NCBI GenBank assembly: GCA_051453625.1
Contig: JBOZIK010000001.1
Coordinates: 41,849,393-41,873,599 of the forward strand
Direction: 5' to 3'
DNA length: 24,207 nucleotides
Source of the DNA: Welwitschia mirabilis
Lineage: Eukaryota > Gnetophyta > Gnetopsida > Welwitschiales
Below, piece after piece: positions 1 through 9,034 of the stretch; positions within the stretch are counted from its first letter, which is position 1, and every line of letters starts with the position of its first letter. The position numbers and the translations under genes were made by a program. Under the pieces are notes generated by a model that saw nothing but the letters and a program-made list of their open reading frames with translations, was not told where the DNA came from and made no database searches.

Positions 1-754
1 AATAGATTTGATAAATAAAATTTATTCCTTAAAAATTACACCAAAATAACAATACATTTGAAATAAAAACTAACTGTTATCAAATGAATTTGGATGAATG
101 AAAGAGCAAAAAAATAACTGAAATGAAAATATCAAGGGGGAGTACCAGACACAATGATTTATAGTGGTTCAAGAAAATCCCCCTACTTCGCTCTCAGCTA
201 TCAGCTTCAATCCTAAGCTGATTCGGATCCTTATTCCTTTCTTTCCAGGTTTCTGGATCAACCTGCAACCTTTACACATAGACTTTTTAAGGCTAAGTCT
301 CAACCTTTACAGAGCAGAGCTTTTAGTGAGAATAGTGTGCCTAAATGCACTAGCTTAACTAGATTTAAAGTGCAAGCAAAGTGAAAAAACACTGTTTAAA
401 GGGAAAATCACAAGTGCAGGCTCATACAATGCAATATATTACTCTTTGTCCAATGAATATTAATAGTATAAATCTGCTTTCTTCTTTGGAAAAATCAATG
501 CCAAAGATTCCTATTCATTTAGCTTATATAGCAGATAATTTTTGTACCATGAAAGACGAATCTGACACTTCAATGACTGGAAAAAAAACGGTAATGGCTA
601 GAAAATAAACTAAAAAGTTCTATTTTTAGTATGGCCGGTCTACCCCTTGAAACATCCGGTTAACCTGATTGGTTATTGTTACTGAAGTTGGTTAAGCCCA
701 CCTTCTTTTGGTTAACCCGATATCCTTACATCATATAGTCTGGTTGATGACATT
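1..754. other. Gene-free stretch, no recognised feature
   Basis: AT-rich sequence. Short open frames at 164-358 and 381-608 show no recognisable domain or composition and are treated as chance. The phrase around 150-185 (dense C/T after a TTTATAGTGGTTC-like string) resembles sequence common in plant LTR elements, but I cannot define any boundary. Confidence 0.4.
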
Positions 755-951
755 TGGTCTAGGTCCAGTCAATCTATTTTGGTCTGATTGGCCCTTTATC
801 AATTTGATTAGACAATTTTTTGTTCAGGTTCGATTGACCCCTTATGGAGTCTGGTCGATCCCTTGTAAACTTTGACAAAAAACTTTAGTTCTAGGTCCTA
901 TCAACCCCTTTGGAATTAGGTTGATCCCTTATTAATTTTATCACTTTTTAG
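755..951. repeat. Degenerate minisatellite, about 57-72-bp unit, at least three units
   Basis: Three successive blocks (about 755-826, 827-893, 894-950) each start with a GGTYC/GGTTC-like word, pass through a GAYYGACCCCTT-like word, a GGTYGATCCCTT-like word and a T-rich tail ending in TTYAG or TTTAG. Units differ in length and by many substitutions. Shorter GGTTAACC-type words at 655-720 suggest the array once began further left. It probably has no function. It lies directly before an assembly gap, as expected where repeats defeat assembly. Confidence 0.6.
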
Positions 952-996
952 GTTCATGCGGAGCTAGTGAAAAATGTTGGATTACTTCTGATTTGC
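888..996 (+). repeat. 109-bp flank repeat, copy before gap 1
   Basis: This block is repeated at 1609-1717 with only two substitutions over 109 positions. It ends exactly where the run of N begins, and the second copy starts exactly where the N run ends. See the second copy and the finding on gap 1. Confidence 0.9.
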
Positions 997-1608
997 NNNN
1001 NNNNNNNNNNNNNNNNNNNNNNNNNNNNNNNNNNNNNNNNNNNNNNNNNNNNNNNNNNNNNNNNNNNNNNNNNNNNNNNNNNNNNNNNNNNNNNNNNNNN
1101 NNNNNNNNNNNNNNNNNNNNNNNNNNNNNNNNNNNNNNNNNNNNNNNNNNNNNNNNNNNNNNNNNNNNNNNNNNNNNNNNNNNNNNNNNNNNNNNNNNNN
1201 NNNNNNNNNNNNNNNNNNNNNNNNNNNNNNNNNNNNNNNNNNNNNNNNNNNNNNNNNNNNNNNNNNNNNNNNNNNNNNNNNNNNNNNNNNNNNNNNNNNN
1301 NNNNNNNNNNNNNNNNNNNNNNNNNNNNNNNNNNNNNNNNNNNNNNNNNNNNNNNNNNNNNNNNNNNNNNNNNNNNNNNNNNNNNNNNNNNNNNNNNNNN
1401 NNNNNNNNNNNNNNNNNNNNNNNNNNNNNNNNNNNNNNNNNNNNNNNNNNNNNNNNNNNNNNNNNNNNNNNNNNNNNNNNNNNNNNNNNNNNNNNNNNNN
1501 NNNNNNNNNNNNNNNNNNNNNNNNNNNNNNNNNNNNNNNNNNNNNNNNNNNNNNNNNNNNNNNNNNNNNNNNNNNNNNNNNNNNNNNNNNNNNNNNNNNN
1601 NNNNNNNN
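997..1608. other. Assembly gap 1 (612 N)
   Basis: All bases are N. Open frames drawn across it are meaningless. The flanks are near-identical, so the true gap may be empty or negative (overlapping contigs), or it may hold further tandem units. Confidence 0.98.
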
Positions 1609-1717
1609 GTTCTAGGTCCTATCAACCCCTTTGGAATTAGGTTGATCCCTTATTAATTATATCACTTTTTTGGTTCATGCGGAGCTAGTGAAAAATGTTG
1701 GATTACTTCTGATTTGC
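1609..1717 (+). repeat. 109-bp flank repeat, copy after gap 1
   Basis: Matches 888-996 except for two positions in the AT-rich part near the middle. The last 22 bases begin with TGTTGGATTACTTC, which may be the start of the copia LTR annotated next. Confidence 0.9.
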
Positions 1718-1990
1718 AAGGACTTTAACTTACTAAAATGTTTGCACCATATTATAGTACATTCAATATGTCAGTTTCACATCAATTTGGCAATATAACT
1801 TAACATATTTGTCAGAAATCCATTGATGTATGTAAATCTGTTCTCCTTATCAAACTATTTTATATATTGCATATTAAAGGTACACTATTTAGAGAACTTT
1901 GAATTATACAGTACACATTTTTGAAGTTCAAATAGATCCTTGTGGGTTATTTTGGAGTCCACTGCCTTTAGGTCAAGGTTTTATTCTATA
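1696..1990 (+). repeat. Candidate 5' LTR of a copia element
   Basis: The right border is well placed: CTATA at 1990 is followed four bases later by a Met-tRNA-type primer binding site. The last 37 bases (1954-1990) recur at 4715-4751 with six differences, all transitions. The left border is a guess from a TGTTGGA start at 1696, a common copia LTR start. The body is AT-rich with no clear TATA box. The LTR is about 295 bp if the start is right, within the family range. Confidence 0.5.
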
Positions 1991-1993
1991 GCT

Positions 1994-2006
1994 TGGTATT
2001 AGAGCC
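1994..2006 (+). other. Primer binding site, initiator Met-tRNA type
   Basis: TGGTATTAGAGCC is one base from the usual plant copia primer site (TGGTATCAGAGCC). It follows the LTR end at 1990 after three bases, the normal spacing. It sets the + orientation of the element and anchors the gag and pol relics downstream. Confidence 0.8.
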
Positions 2007-2105
2007 ATAATCCACAGGTCCCAAGTCTCATATGACAAAGCATGCCAACAAAAAAAAAAAAACGGTGAATCATCATCAAAGCCAAATAAATGTAGAGGAG
2101 GTTAT

Positions 2106-2615
2106 GGTCAAAATGGAAAAAGGTATGATTCCCTCTTTTGATGTTGCTAGTTATGAAGTTTAGAAAATTAGAATGGAATAGTTTTTGAAGGGACAGGGAT
2201 TATGACATCGCACATAAAAAGATACAAATTTCATGATGAAGATTTACAGGCAACAGCATTTAAAAAGGAGGACCTTGCATCCACAAGCGAAGAAGCATTG
2301 ATCTCTTATGGAAGAGGATGAAAATCCCTTCATGGAAGAGGAAGGGGTGTTGGAAGAGGAAGGATGCAAGGGTAACAACATCAAAATCAAGGTAACACCT
2401 CTAATAGATCATATCCTAATAGAGGTAGATTAAGAGGTGTTGACCAAAGAAGAGGAAACCAGTAAAGTAAAGAATCTAGCACCAACCATTATTGCCATTT
2501 ACAAGGTCATTTAATAAGAAATTGTAGGTTCAAGATGAGAGATGAGCAACAACAAGGGTATGTTGTTGAACATGAACAAAAAGAAGATACCCCTGAAACA
2601 ACAAACACTGACTAA
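2106..2615 (+). pseudogene. Copia gag relic with arginine/glycine-rich stretch and CCHC zinc knuckle
   Basis: Gag packages element RNA in a cytoplasmic particle. What remains is a short N-terminal piece near 2106-2160, an Arg/Gly-rich stretch near 2318-2450, and a nucleic-acid-binding zinc knuckle near 2487-2525 read as NHYCHLQGHLIRNC. That matches C-x2-C-x4-H-x4-C except that the first cysteine is Asn. Several stops (for example TAG after the N-terminal piece, TAA in the frame near 2465 and 2613) and frame changes break it. Much of the usual gag middle is missing: about 170 codons remain, where family members have 250 or more. It follows the primer site by about 100 bp, the expected leader position. 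Copia assignment is firm from context. Confidence 0.7.
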
Positions 2616-2679
2616 TTTATTTGGTTGTGTAGCTATCATTGTTCCAAATTTTTCAATGTTTTCCTCATATGAGATGACA

Positions 2680-3508
2680 CAGTTTTTTTGTAGTGGATGT
2701 TCTCATCATATAACAAATTACAAAGATGTTTTCGTGAAATTTTCATAGGTACATTTGGGCATAGTGCCCATTTTGGAGGTAGTGCAAAGGGGCACATAGA
2801 AGGTCATGGGGTAGTTGCATTAAAAGATAAAGATGATAATGATTTTTCAATTAAGGATGTATATTTTATTTTTAATTTACATTACAAATTGATCAGTTTG
2901 AGATAATTGGAACAAAATGGTTTTTGAGGTACTATTCAAAAATTCCAAGTGCATTATTAAGAAAGATAATAAAAGATTGGAAATTCGCAAGTCTTCTAAC
3001 AATTTATACAAAGTTGATTTTTAGAAAGGATTAATTGCTAATGATGAACAATTTTGGGTTTGGCACCATAGGCTTGAGCACATTTCAGGGGATTATATGC
3101 ATTAGATGGTGGACAAGGAACTAGTGAAGGGTATGCCTTCTCTTTCAAAGAGTGATATATATTCTTATAACAAATGCATTAAAGGCAAACATGTTAGAAT
3201 ATCCTTTCCACCTATTGAAAAAAGATGTAGTCAATTGCTTTCATTAGTACATTCAAATATTTATGGTACAATGAAAACAGAAATTCTAAACAGAAGTCTG
3301 TATTACATCATCTTTATTGAGAATCATTCCAGATTTTGCTGTGTTTTTCATGAAACATAAATGGCAGGTCTTGTCATACTTCCAAACATATCAAAACATG
3401 GTGAAAAGACAAACAGGCAATAAGATCAAGACCTTGAGAACAGATAGGGTTAAATTTTATCAGAGAATTTTATATCTCAATAACAAGCATTTTTCAACAG
3501 AGACTTGA
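2680..3508 (+). pseudogene. Copia pol relic: protease, GAG-pre-integrase, start of integrase (truncated)
   Basis: Three reading frames in order make up a copia pol start. Protease: CSGCSHHITNYKDVF near 2690-2735 (the active-site Asp before SGCSHH is not visible), then, after a frame change, GHGVVALKDKDDNDFSIKDV up to 2906. GAG-pre-integrase: WHHRLEHISGDY at 3061, then a stop, then VDKELVKGMPSL. Its zinc-binding Cys pair is partly lost (YNKC where C-x2-C is expected). Integrase: LSLVHSNIYG near 3235 to about 3508, where similarity stops in the middle of the core. The rest of integrase, all of reverse transcriptase and RNase H are absent, so the element could not move. Stops and frameshifts throughout suggest age. 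The family call is secure; the exact frameshift points are not. Confidence 0.8.
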
Positions 3509-3534
3509 GAATGTTGAAGATTGAAACTTCATAT

Positions 3535-3603
3535 AGCTCCGTTCTGTGACTTTTTGCAGCTCCATTCTCAGATGTTTTACAGCTCCACTCTTAGACGTCT
3601 TGG
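3535..3603. repeat. 23-bp tandem repeat, three units
   Basis: AGCTCC recurs at 3535, 3558 and 3581, exactly 23 bp apart, with similar following bases (YTCT, then a GAY word and a T-rich end). It starts just after the copia pol relic breaks off. No coding or regulatory role is evident. Confidence 0.7.
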
Positions 3604-4714
3604 TTTTTCTTGGAAAATGTCAAGAAATTGAGAGATAAAGGAAGAAGCAGACTCCTCTCTCCCAACAAACCAAATTAATGATCTGAAATGCTCTTCGATT
3701 TCTTTACTTCCAAGAATTGAGCCCATGCTAATGCATAGAATTTTGGGTCTTCAAGAAATGAATTTTTGCTCACAACTTATAGATGGCACTGTTCCTTGAG
3801 TTTAAGAACACTGTCTTAATGGATTCAAGATGCAACGCTTGCTGTTAGATTTACGGGCCAAATAAAACTCTTAACAACTAGTTAACTTGAATAAATGAGA
3901 TGGCTTGACATGGATGTGGTTGTGAGAGGGCGCTATTCTGGAAAATATTCTATCTTGAATTGATACTGTGTTGTGGGAAATTGAACGACCAACACAAGTT
4001 GAGAAGAATGACAACCAAGTCAAGACAGTAGGAAGCGAAATCATAGGTATGCCAGGAATATCTGATAGCTTTATGCCACTTCAATATGGCCTATGGTGGT
4101 CCACATAACACATGCCAATTTGAAAATAGCAAGGCACTATTGGAAGCATTACATATAATGGGACCGTTTGGATCCCTTGGTATTTTCTCCTCCATGTTTA
4201 GACCCCTAGAGACCCACGTACATTATGGACCGCAACTTTTATTTTCTTTAAGAATATGGATCCACCTTAGGTTAACATTCCCTGTTTCAACTCCCTTCCC
4301 TTGTTTCAATTCTTTGCCCATCCTTGTATCCCTATGTCAATCCTGCAACCCTATTCGTTCAAACACCTAAGCCTTCTCTTATTTCTGCCTCTCAGCTGTC
4401 AATCCCTATCACTCCTCAAAACATCTTGCTCTTGTTTTAATTTTGGAAACTGCTTTTATATAAAAAGGGTGTGTGAAATAAAAATGACGGCAGCAAGAAC
4501 ATGACTTCATACAGGGAAGAGGGGCAACATGAGAGCACAAAGAGAAGACTAAAGCTTTACAAGAAAGAGGATATGAGAGCGACAAGACATTATGAAAGAA
4601 GTGCATTACCTTACATTTCTCAAGGAGGATTAGATTAATTCAAGCAAGCTTATTTTGATTTCCAAGGGCTTATGATTTCCCTTGATGACATACATGTCCA
4701 AGTTCAATTTTAAT
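3604..4714. other. No recognised gene; probably element 3' region or unrelated filler
   Basis: No domain is seen on either strand. The open frame at 4086-4370 (+) is rich in F, S, L and P and looks like chance. TATATAAAAAGG at about 4457 resembles a TATA box and, given the LTR-like end at 4715-4751, could belong to a copia LTR, but nothing else supports a full LTR. Confidence 0.4.
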
Positions 4715-4751
4715 GGAGTCCATTGCCTTTAGGTTAAGGTTTTGCCCTACA
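4715..4751 (+). repeat. Copia LTR 3' terminus
   Basis: These 37 bases match the end of the 5' LTR (1954-1990) with six differences, all transitions, and end in CTACA, a proper CA-type LTR terminus. Upstream bases (4460-4714) do not align with 1696-1953. It may therefore be a strongly diverged 3' LTR, or the end of a different, related copia copy. Confidence 0.6.
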
Positions 4752-5485
4752 GTTTTTATCCACTGAAATGATGTCAAATTCAAAACACTTATTAAACGTA
4801 CATCCTCTTGAAAATACATCCATCATGATCCTTAAACAAATGATTTAATTACACTTAGGATTACATATTACAATAACCAAATAATTTAAATGTTTGAATT
4901 CATGACTTCTTGTATGATGGATGAGTATTCCATTAATTGGATTATGACCTTATTTATTATTCTTATTGAGTAGGGTTTGTTTTCTAGACATTATATAAAT
5001 AACATAATATTTTTTTAGATAGTTTAAATACATAGATAAATGTTTGAGTAAAGTTACTCATGGAAAAATATTTCACTTAAATTTTCTTATTTTTGTTAAA
5101 TTAAATAAAATCGTAACTGAGAAATTAAGATAATCAAAAGATAATATTTTTATTGAAAAGAAAATCTTAAAAAAATGATTCTATTGATGAAAAAATAATT
5201 CTATTGATGCTTGAGAGCACCTTGTTGGAGAATCCAACCAAAATTAAAAGATAATAGTTAAAGGTAACCTTAAATTAAACTTGAAAATTTTAGTGACCAT
5301 ACCTCCTCCTTAGGGGTACAACCACCATAATTGCCCAAATGATTGATTTAATTATCCTTAAGCCTCATAGTATGTCAATTAGGTCGTCCAAAGATTCAAA
5401 ACTTTGACCTTAATACTTGTAAAATCATCTTTACTAATGTGAATATCCACTCTAGTTTTGGGATAAAAGAACATCAGTTGCCCAT
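4752..5485. other. AT-rich stretch, no recognised feature
   Basis: Very AT-rich. A 16-base phrase (ATRATTCTATTGATG) occurs twice near 5176 and 5197. The segment just before 5486 could hold more of the pararetroviral polyprotein, but I cannot read it reliably. Confidence 0.4.
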
Positions 5486-6300
5486 ATACCTACAATTCAT
5501 AACATCTTGGTATAAAGCAAAAGAATAAAGATAAATAAAAAAGATCAAGAAGAAGTGAAGAGAGAAATACAAGAGTTGGTAAATAAATAATTAATGTGAC
5601 AATCTCAATTTAATTATTCATATGCATGTTTTATAGTTTGCAGTCACTTTGAAACGAAAAGTAAAAAGCCTAGGACAATCCTTACCTACATTCCTCTAAA
5701 CAATGTTAAGGTTTATATTACATGGTCTCTTGCAAATAAGAAGTAAATAATTTAAAAATTAGTAGAAGAAAAAGATTTATCAAAGTTTGATTATAAATAA
5801 GGATATATCTGCATTGCTAACGAAGATGTTCATAAACTGCATTCTTAACTCCTCAACTACTTTATGAATGCTAGTTATGCCTTTTAGCTTGAAAAATGCT
5901 CCATTCCAATTTTAATGAAGAATGTATATAATCTTTAAATACTATGATCATTTTGGTGCTAATTATGCAAATGAATTTTTAATATTTTCTAATGATATTG
6001 AAAAGCATGTGCTGCATATCATTATTTGCTAATACTTGTAAAAAGCATGGCATTGGTTTATTAGTAGTTGAGAAAAAATTTCAAGTCTATCAAGAAGAAA
6101 TTGAATTTTTAAGTGCTAAACTAGTAAATGGAAATATAATCTACAACCCAAATCTTAGAAAAGATTTCAACATTTCTAGACTATCTAATTAATAAAGAGC
6201 ACTGTTAGTAATTTATAGGTTGCATCAATTCTGTACGTTACCATCTTCTAGATGTATTGAAAAGGACAACTACAATAATGAAAACTATGATAAGCAACCC
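5486..6300 (+). pseudogene. Endogenous caulimovirid (pararetrovirus) reverse transcriptase relic
   Basis: Old integrated copy of a plant DNA virus polymerase. The + frame beginning near 5486 carries a Lys/Glu-rich segment typical of the region just before the RT palm (DQEEVKREIQELVNK near 5545-5590), then TYIPLNNV (about 5683-5710) and LSKFDYK (near 5778). After a frame change come VMPFSLKNAP (about 5875-5906) and FLIFSNDIEKHV (about 5976-6010). At the catalytic position, where the family has Tyr-x-Asp-Asp, the sequence reads YANE, so the enzyme is dead. A further frame change leads to HGIGLLVVEKKF and EIEFLSAKLVNGNI (6090-6140), whose spacing and FL-AKL-GNI pattern point to Caulimoviridae rather than Ty3/gypsy. 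Many stops and at least three frame shifts are present. No restored reading is offered. Confidence 0.7.
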
Positions 6301-6339
6301 TACAAATGGAGTTTAGAGGCTACAAAAGAGAGAAAGAAG

Positions 6340-7050
6340 CTAAGAAGCTAAAGGCAAAATTTACAAAACTCTTGTCTCTCGAACCAACATTATCAGAACA
6401 CATGTCCTATCCATAGATGCCAATGAGAAATATTGAGCCACTACTTTATTCAAAAAGAAAGATAAACATGATGGGATATGTTCATATGCCTTTGGTACAA
6501 TATGACCAAATGAAGAAAAATGTTGGTTAGTAGAAAAGGAAGTCCTTGCTATCATTAAAGCATGAGCCAAATATCATGAGATCTTAATGGTTTAATAATT
6601 TATTTTACATATAGATTCAATGAACATGATAACATTGTTGAAAAAAAGAATAACAAGTGATCCTAATCTTCAACCTTACATATTGTGCCAATATTATTAG
6701 TACAATATGTATTTCTAGTACACAAAATTCTTAGGAAGTATAGTTTCATACTAAGTTTACTAACAAGGGAGTTTGCACCTACAAGAGTTACAAAAATCAA
6801 GATGATCCTTAGTGAAGATCAACAAGAAAGATTAAATAGCCCTTAGAAGTTTCAGGATGTGAAATTTGCTCATAGCATTATATGTCTTCTGTAGAACCAA
6901 ACAAAGAAATACCAATAGGAACGCCAAAAATTTGAAGAAGAATATCAAGAGGGTTTAAAGATTTATGGAAAGAAGTTACCTAGTGAGTTTATTATTGAAA
7001 GGGAATAGTTTAAAAATAAGCCTTAGAAACCACTTTATGGTCTAATAATC
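6340..7050 (+). pseudogene. Endogenous caulimovirid RNase H relic and polyprotein C-terminal part
   Basis: Continues the polymerase relic. RNase H, which removes the RNA template during viral DNA synthesis, is visible as LSIDANEKY (first catalytic Asp kept, about 6400-6425), CSYAFGTI, VEKEVLAIIKA (catalytic Glu kept) and HIDSMNMITLL (third acidic residue kept), then LTREFAPT (about 6756-6781). The last matches the usual end of the domain in this family. Stops break it (after EKY, GTI and KA, and two more after LMV). The frame stays readable with several TAG codons to about 7020, with Lys/Glu-rich content. No movement or coat protein part was recognised, so this is a fragment. Confidence 0.7.
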
Positions 7051-7066
7051 AAGTTAACAGTGCATG

Positions 7067-7174
7067 GGGGCTTTAGCCTTTTTGGCATTGTGAGCAACTT
7101 TATTTTCTTTTGAAAGTAAATTGGGGCTTTGGCCTTTTTGGCATTGTGAGCAACCTTATTTTCTTTGGAAAGTA
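7067..7174. repeat. Direct tandem repeat, two 52-bp copies at 56-bp spacing
   Basis: Copies at 7067-7118 and 7123-7174 begin GGGGCTTTRGCCTTTTTGGC and differ at three positions, all single substitutions. The high identity contrasts with the heavily mutated RNase H relic just before it, which suggests a recent local duplication. Confidence 0.85.
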
Positions 7175-7325
7175 TATCTAAAAGAAGATCATTGTTTTCA
7201 AATTAGAATCAACTATTGGCCTGTACTACCTGGAAATTATGGAAGCCATATGAAAATTGTGGATGTGAAGAATATTGTGAATACATTCCATACTATATTA
7301 TTGCCATCTTTGATAAGAGAGAAGA
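7175..7325. other. Short unassigned stretch before the LINE
   Basis: An open + frame (within 7121-7348) covers it, but no domain is recognised. It is the left flank of the LINE insertion. Confidence 0.4.
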
Positions 7326-7340
7326 CCTTGCATTGTAATT
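7326..7340. repeat. Target-site duplication, left copy
   Basis: CCTTGCATTGTAATT here and CCTTGTATTATAATT at 14363-14377 match at 13 of 15 positions; both differences are transitions. The left copy abuts a T run (3' poly(A) of a minus-strand LINE). The right copy abuts the last readable ORF1 codons. That position on both sides is what target-primed insertion predicts. Confidence 0.75.
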
Positions 7341-7346
7341 TTTTTT

Positions 7347-7569
7347 GAAAGAAACAGGATTATATTAAATTAGCAAATTTACATGAGGGAGCAAAAAGGC
7401 CATAACTTGATGGAAAGTAAACCATTTGACAAAAAGAAGATTATTCTACTATAGATGTAGAGATGGACTATAAACAGGGCAAAATTGGGAGTGAAAGTAC
7501 CCTTGGGAATTAGAAGAACTAGTAAAAACTGGAAACTGAACTAGGAAGAAAACCTGAAAGAACTATAGA
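7347..7569 (-). other. Probable LINE 3' untranslated region
   Basis: Lies between the T run and the first readable minus-strand frame. The words after the T run (GAAAGAAACAGGATTATATT) resemble plant LINE 3' ends as I remember them. No coding sequence is seen. Confidence 0.45.
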
Positions 7570-7983
7570 TTAATATCCCTTATAGTGTGGGAAGAGGTTA
7601 CCATGATAATGCTCAAGCAAGAATCGTCCCAGTTCACCTGATAACACCTCGAATGCCTGATTAACGTCCTTGAATTCTGTAGCTCCTACTTTATTCTTTT
7701 CTGGGTGCAGTCTAAGTGCTTTCTTCCGATAGCTAGATTTAATTGCCCACGGTTGAGATCTATGAAAGATCCCTAAGGTCACGAAAGGGCATCTTTTTAA
7801 ACCGTGTATTGTGGCAAGCATAGCCTCTTTTTTTGCAATGTCCATGTCTATGTCTTCATGAGTATCATGCTGTCTCTTTTCCGATGAAGAATCCGTGGTG
7901 GAATTCGCCTCCTGGTTGCGACTGGGGCTACTTTCAATTTGAAAGGCCTCTTGAGGATGACCTTGAGGTTGTTCCTTTTGCTC
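7570..7983 (-). pseudogene. Degenerate frame with a J-domain-like (DnaJ) C-terminus inside the LINE
   Basis: A minus-strand frame is open for 137 codons from a TAG at 7984-7986 to the stop at 7570. First comes a Ser/Gln/Glu-rich, disordered-looking part (TTDSSSEKRQHDTHED), then, counted from the Met at 7845, a J-domain-like block at residues 34-74: AIKSSYRKKALRLHPEKNK, followed by FKDVNQAFEVLSGELGR. J domains stimulate Hsp70 through a strict His-Pro-Asp triplet. Here it is HPE, so activity would be lost even if the frame were expressed. The helix I region before it is poorly kept. The TAG codons just upstream (7984, and again near 8012) are one step from CAG, so the frame probably once continued. 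It could be a captured host gene fragment or a LINE-encoded protein. The J-domain call is good; its origin is not known. Confidence 0.55.
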
Positions 7984-8765
7984 CTAGGGTTTAGTTGGGG
8001 AATTTTCCTAAGATGTCTCTTCTTGCACTAGGGGGCGAATTCACCTTTTCTGTCTAAGATTCTGGGGGCAGAGTCATCACTCTCTGAGAGCGTGAGCTTC
8101 CTGGCTCAACATCCCCCTCAGGATGAAGGGCTTCGTCAGTTATAGATTTCCTTTTTGATTTCCTCTTAGGAAGGGTCTCCTAAGGGTGTTACAAAGGATG
8201 ATGATGAGGAGGGGCCTCTCAAGCTCTAAGCTCCTTTGCTGCCCTCCAAAAAGTCATTATTAATCCTAAATGTCATGCTGAGTCTTTGCAGTGTGGTACC
8301 TGGATAAAGAAGTAAGGAAGATTAATCTGTTGTCCTAGGTCCAGAGCTTTGAGAAAAGCAAAGTGCAAGCCTGATAATTTTGAGCAGCAACTAGACTAGA
8401 TGAAAGAACGGTCTATCATTTCGGCTCCTAATCCCCAACGGGGCGGTAACAACTTGTAGTTGATGTGCCCACTAGGCAGTTTTGGGAAACCGCTAGGAAA
8501 AAAAGGGGGTTACTTCCCATTGTCCTTTACTCCTAAGAGGAATTCTTTCACCTATTACTAGGACGTACAAGAGGTGAGAAAGAGAGACTTCTGTGATTTT
8601 GATGAAGATTCTCCTGAAAGTAGTTCTCTTCCCTCTTCATCTTCTGTAGAACAGGGCGATATCGGTCCTTGGTTCTCCTTGGCGCTTATGCAGAAGGGCT
8701 CCTCATCCCAATGCCTACACCTTCTCCCAGAGCTCAAGGCACTCCTTGAACAAACTAGGGTCTGA
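7984..8765 (-). pseudogene. Degenerate coding-like region, strand uncertain
   Basis: On the minus strand, pieces read as a Ser/Pro/Lys-rich protein leading into the J-domain frame (for example KRKSITDEALHPEGDVEPGS near 8085-8165, then a frame change). Further upstream there is a 66-codon open stretch, about 8565-8763, rich in Ser/Glu. The + strand is also open at 8574-8765 (DFDEDSPESSSLPSSSSVEQ). Acidic/Ser-rich composition makes both look plausible. I favour minus because it is collinear with the LINE and the J-domain frame. No family was recognised outside the J block. Confidence 0.35.
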
Positions 8766-9034
8766 TAGTTCTATAATAGGAGTTACTCCCATGGCTACTT
8801 TGATTTGTAAGTGATACCGTTTAATTCTCTTTGCTATATTTATTGGAAATGGGAGGTGGGCACTATTGAAAATCATATCATTTCATTTATGCTATATCTA
8901 CCAAAAAGTTAAATGAATCCCATCTTTCTTACATGTTCTATATACATTACAATGCTTGTAATAATTCATCATAATTATCATTAAATCAAAGCTCCACTTG
9001 CATTGATGAAAGAGGTAATTGGTATTTTAATAAT
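8766..9034. other. AT-rich part of the LINE, no recognised domain
   Basis: Lies between the second ORF2-tail copy and the degenerate region. A minus-strand frame near 8740-8870 is open for about 50 codons, but no family is recognised. Confidence 0.35.

Noticed and set aside
954-1656. Long open frames over 954-1656, 9406-10099 and 12578-13553
   Set aside because: They are made almost wholly of N from the three assembly gaps and carry no information.
4086-4370. 94-codon + strand frame
   Set aside because: Composition is biased to F, S, L and P with no motif, and no splice or promoter context links it to a gene.
8574-8765. 63-codon + strand open frame with acidic/Ser-rich content
   Set aside because: It looks coding, but the opposite strand is also open here and is collinear with the LINE and the J-domain frame. 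It was folded into the uncertain-strand pseudogene and not called as a gene.
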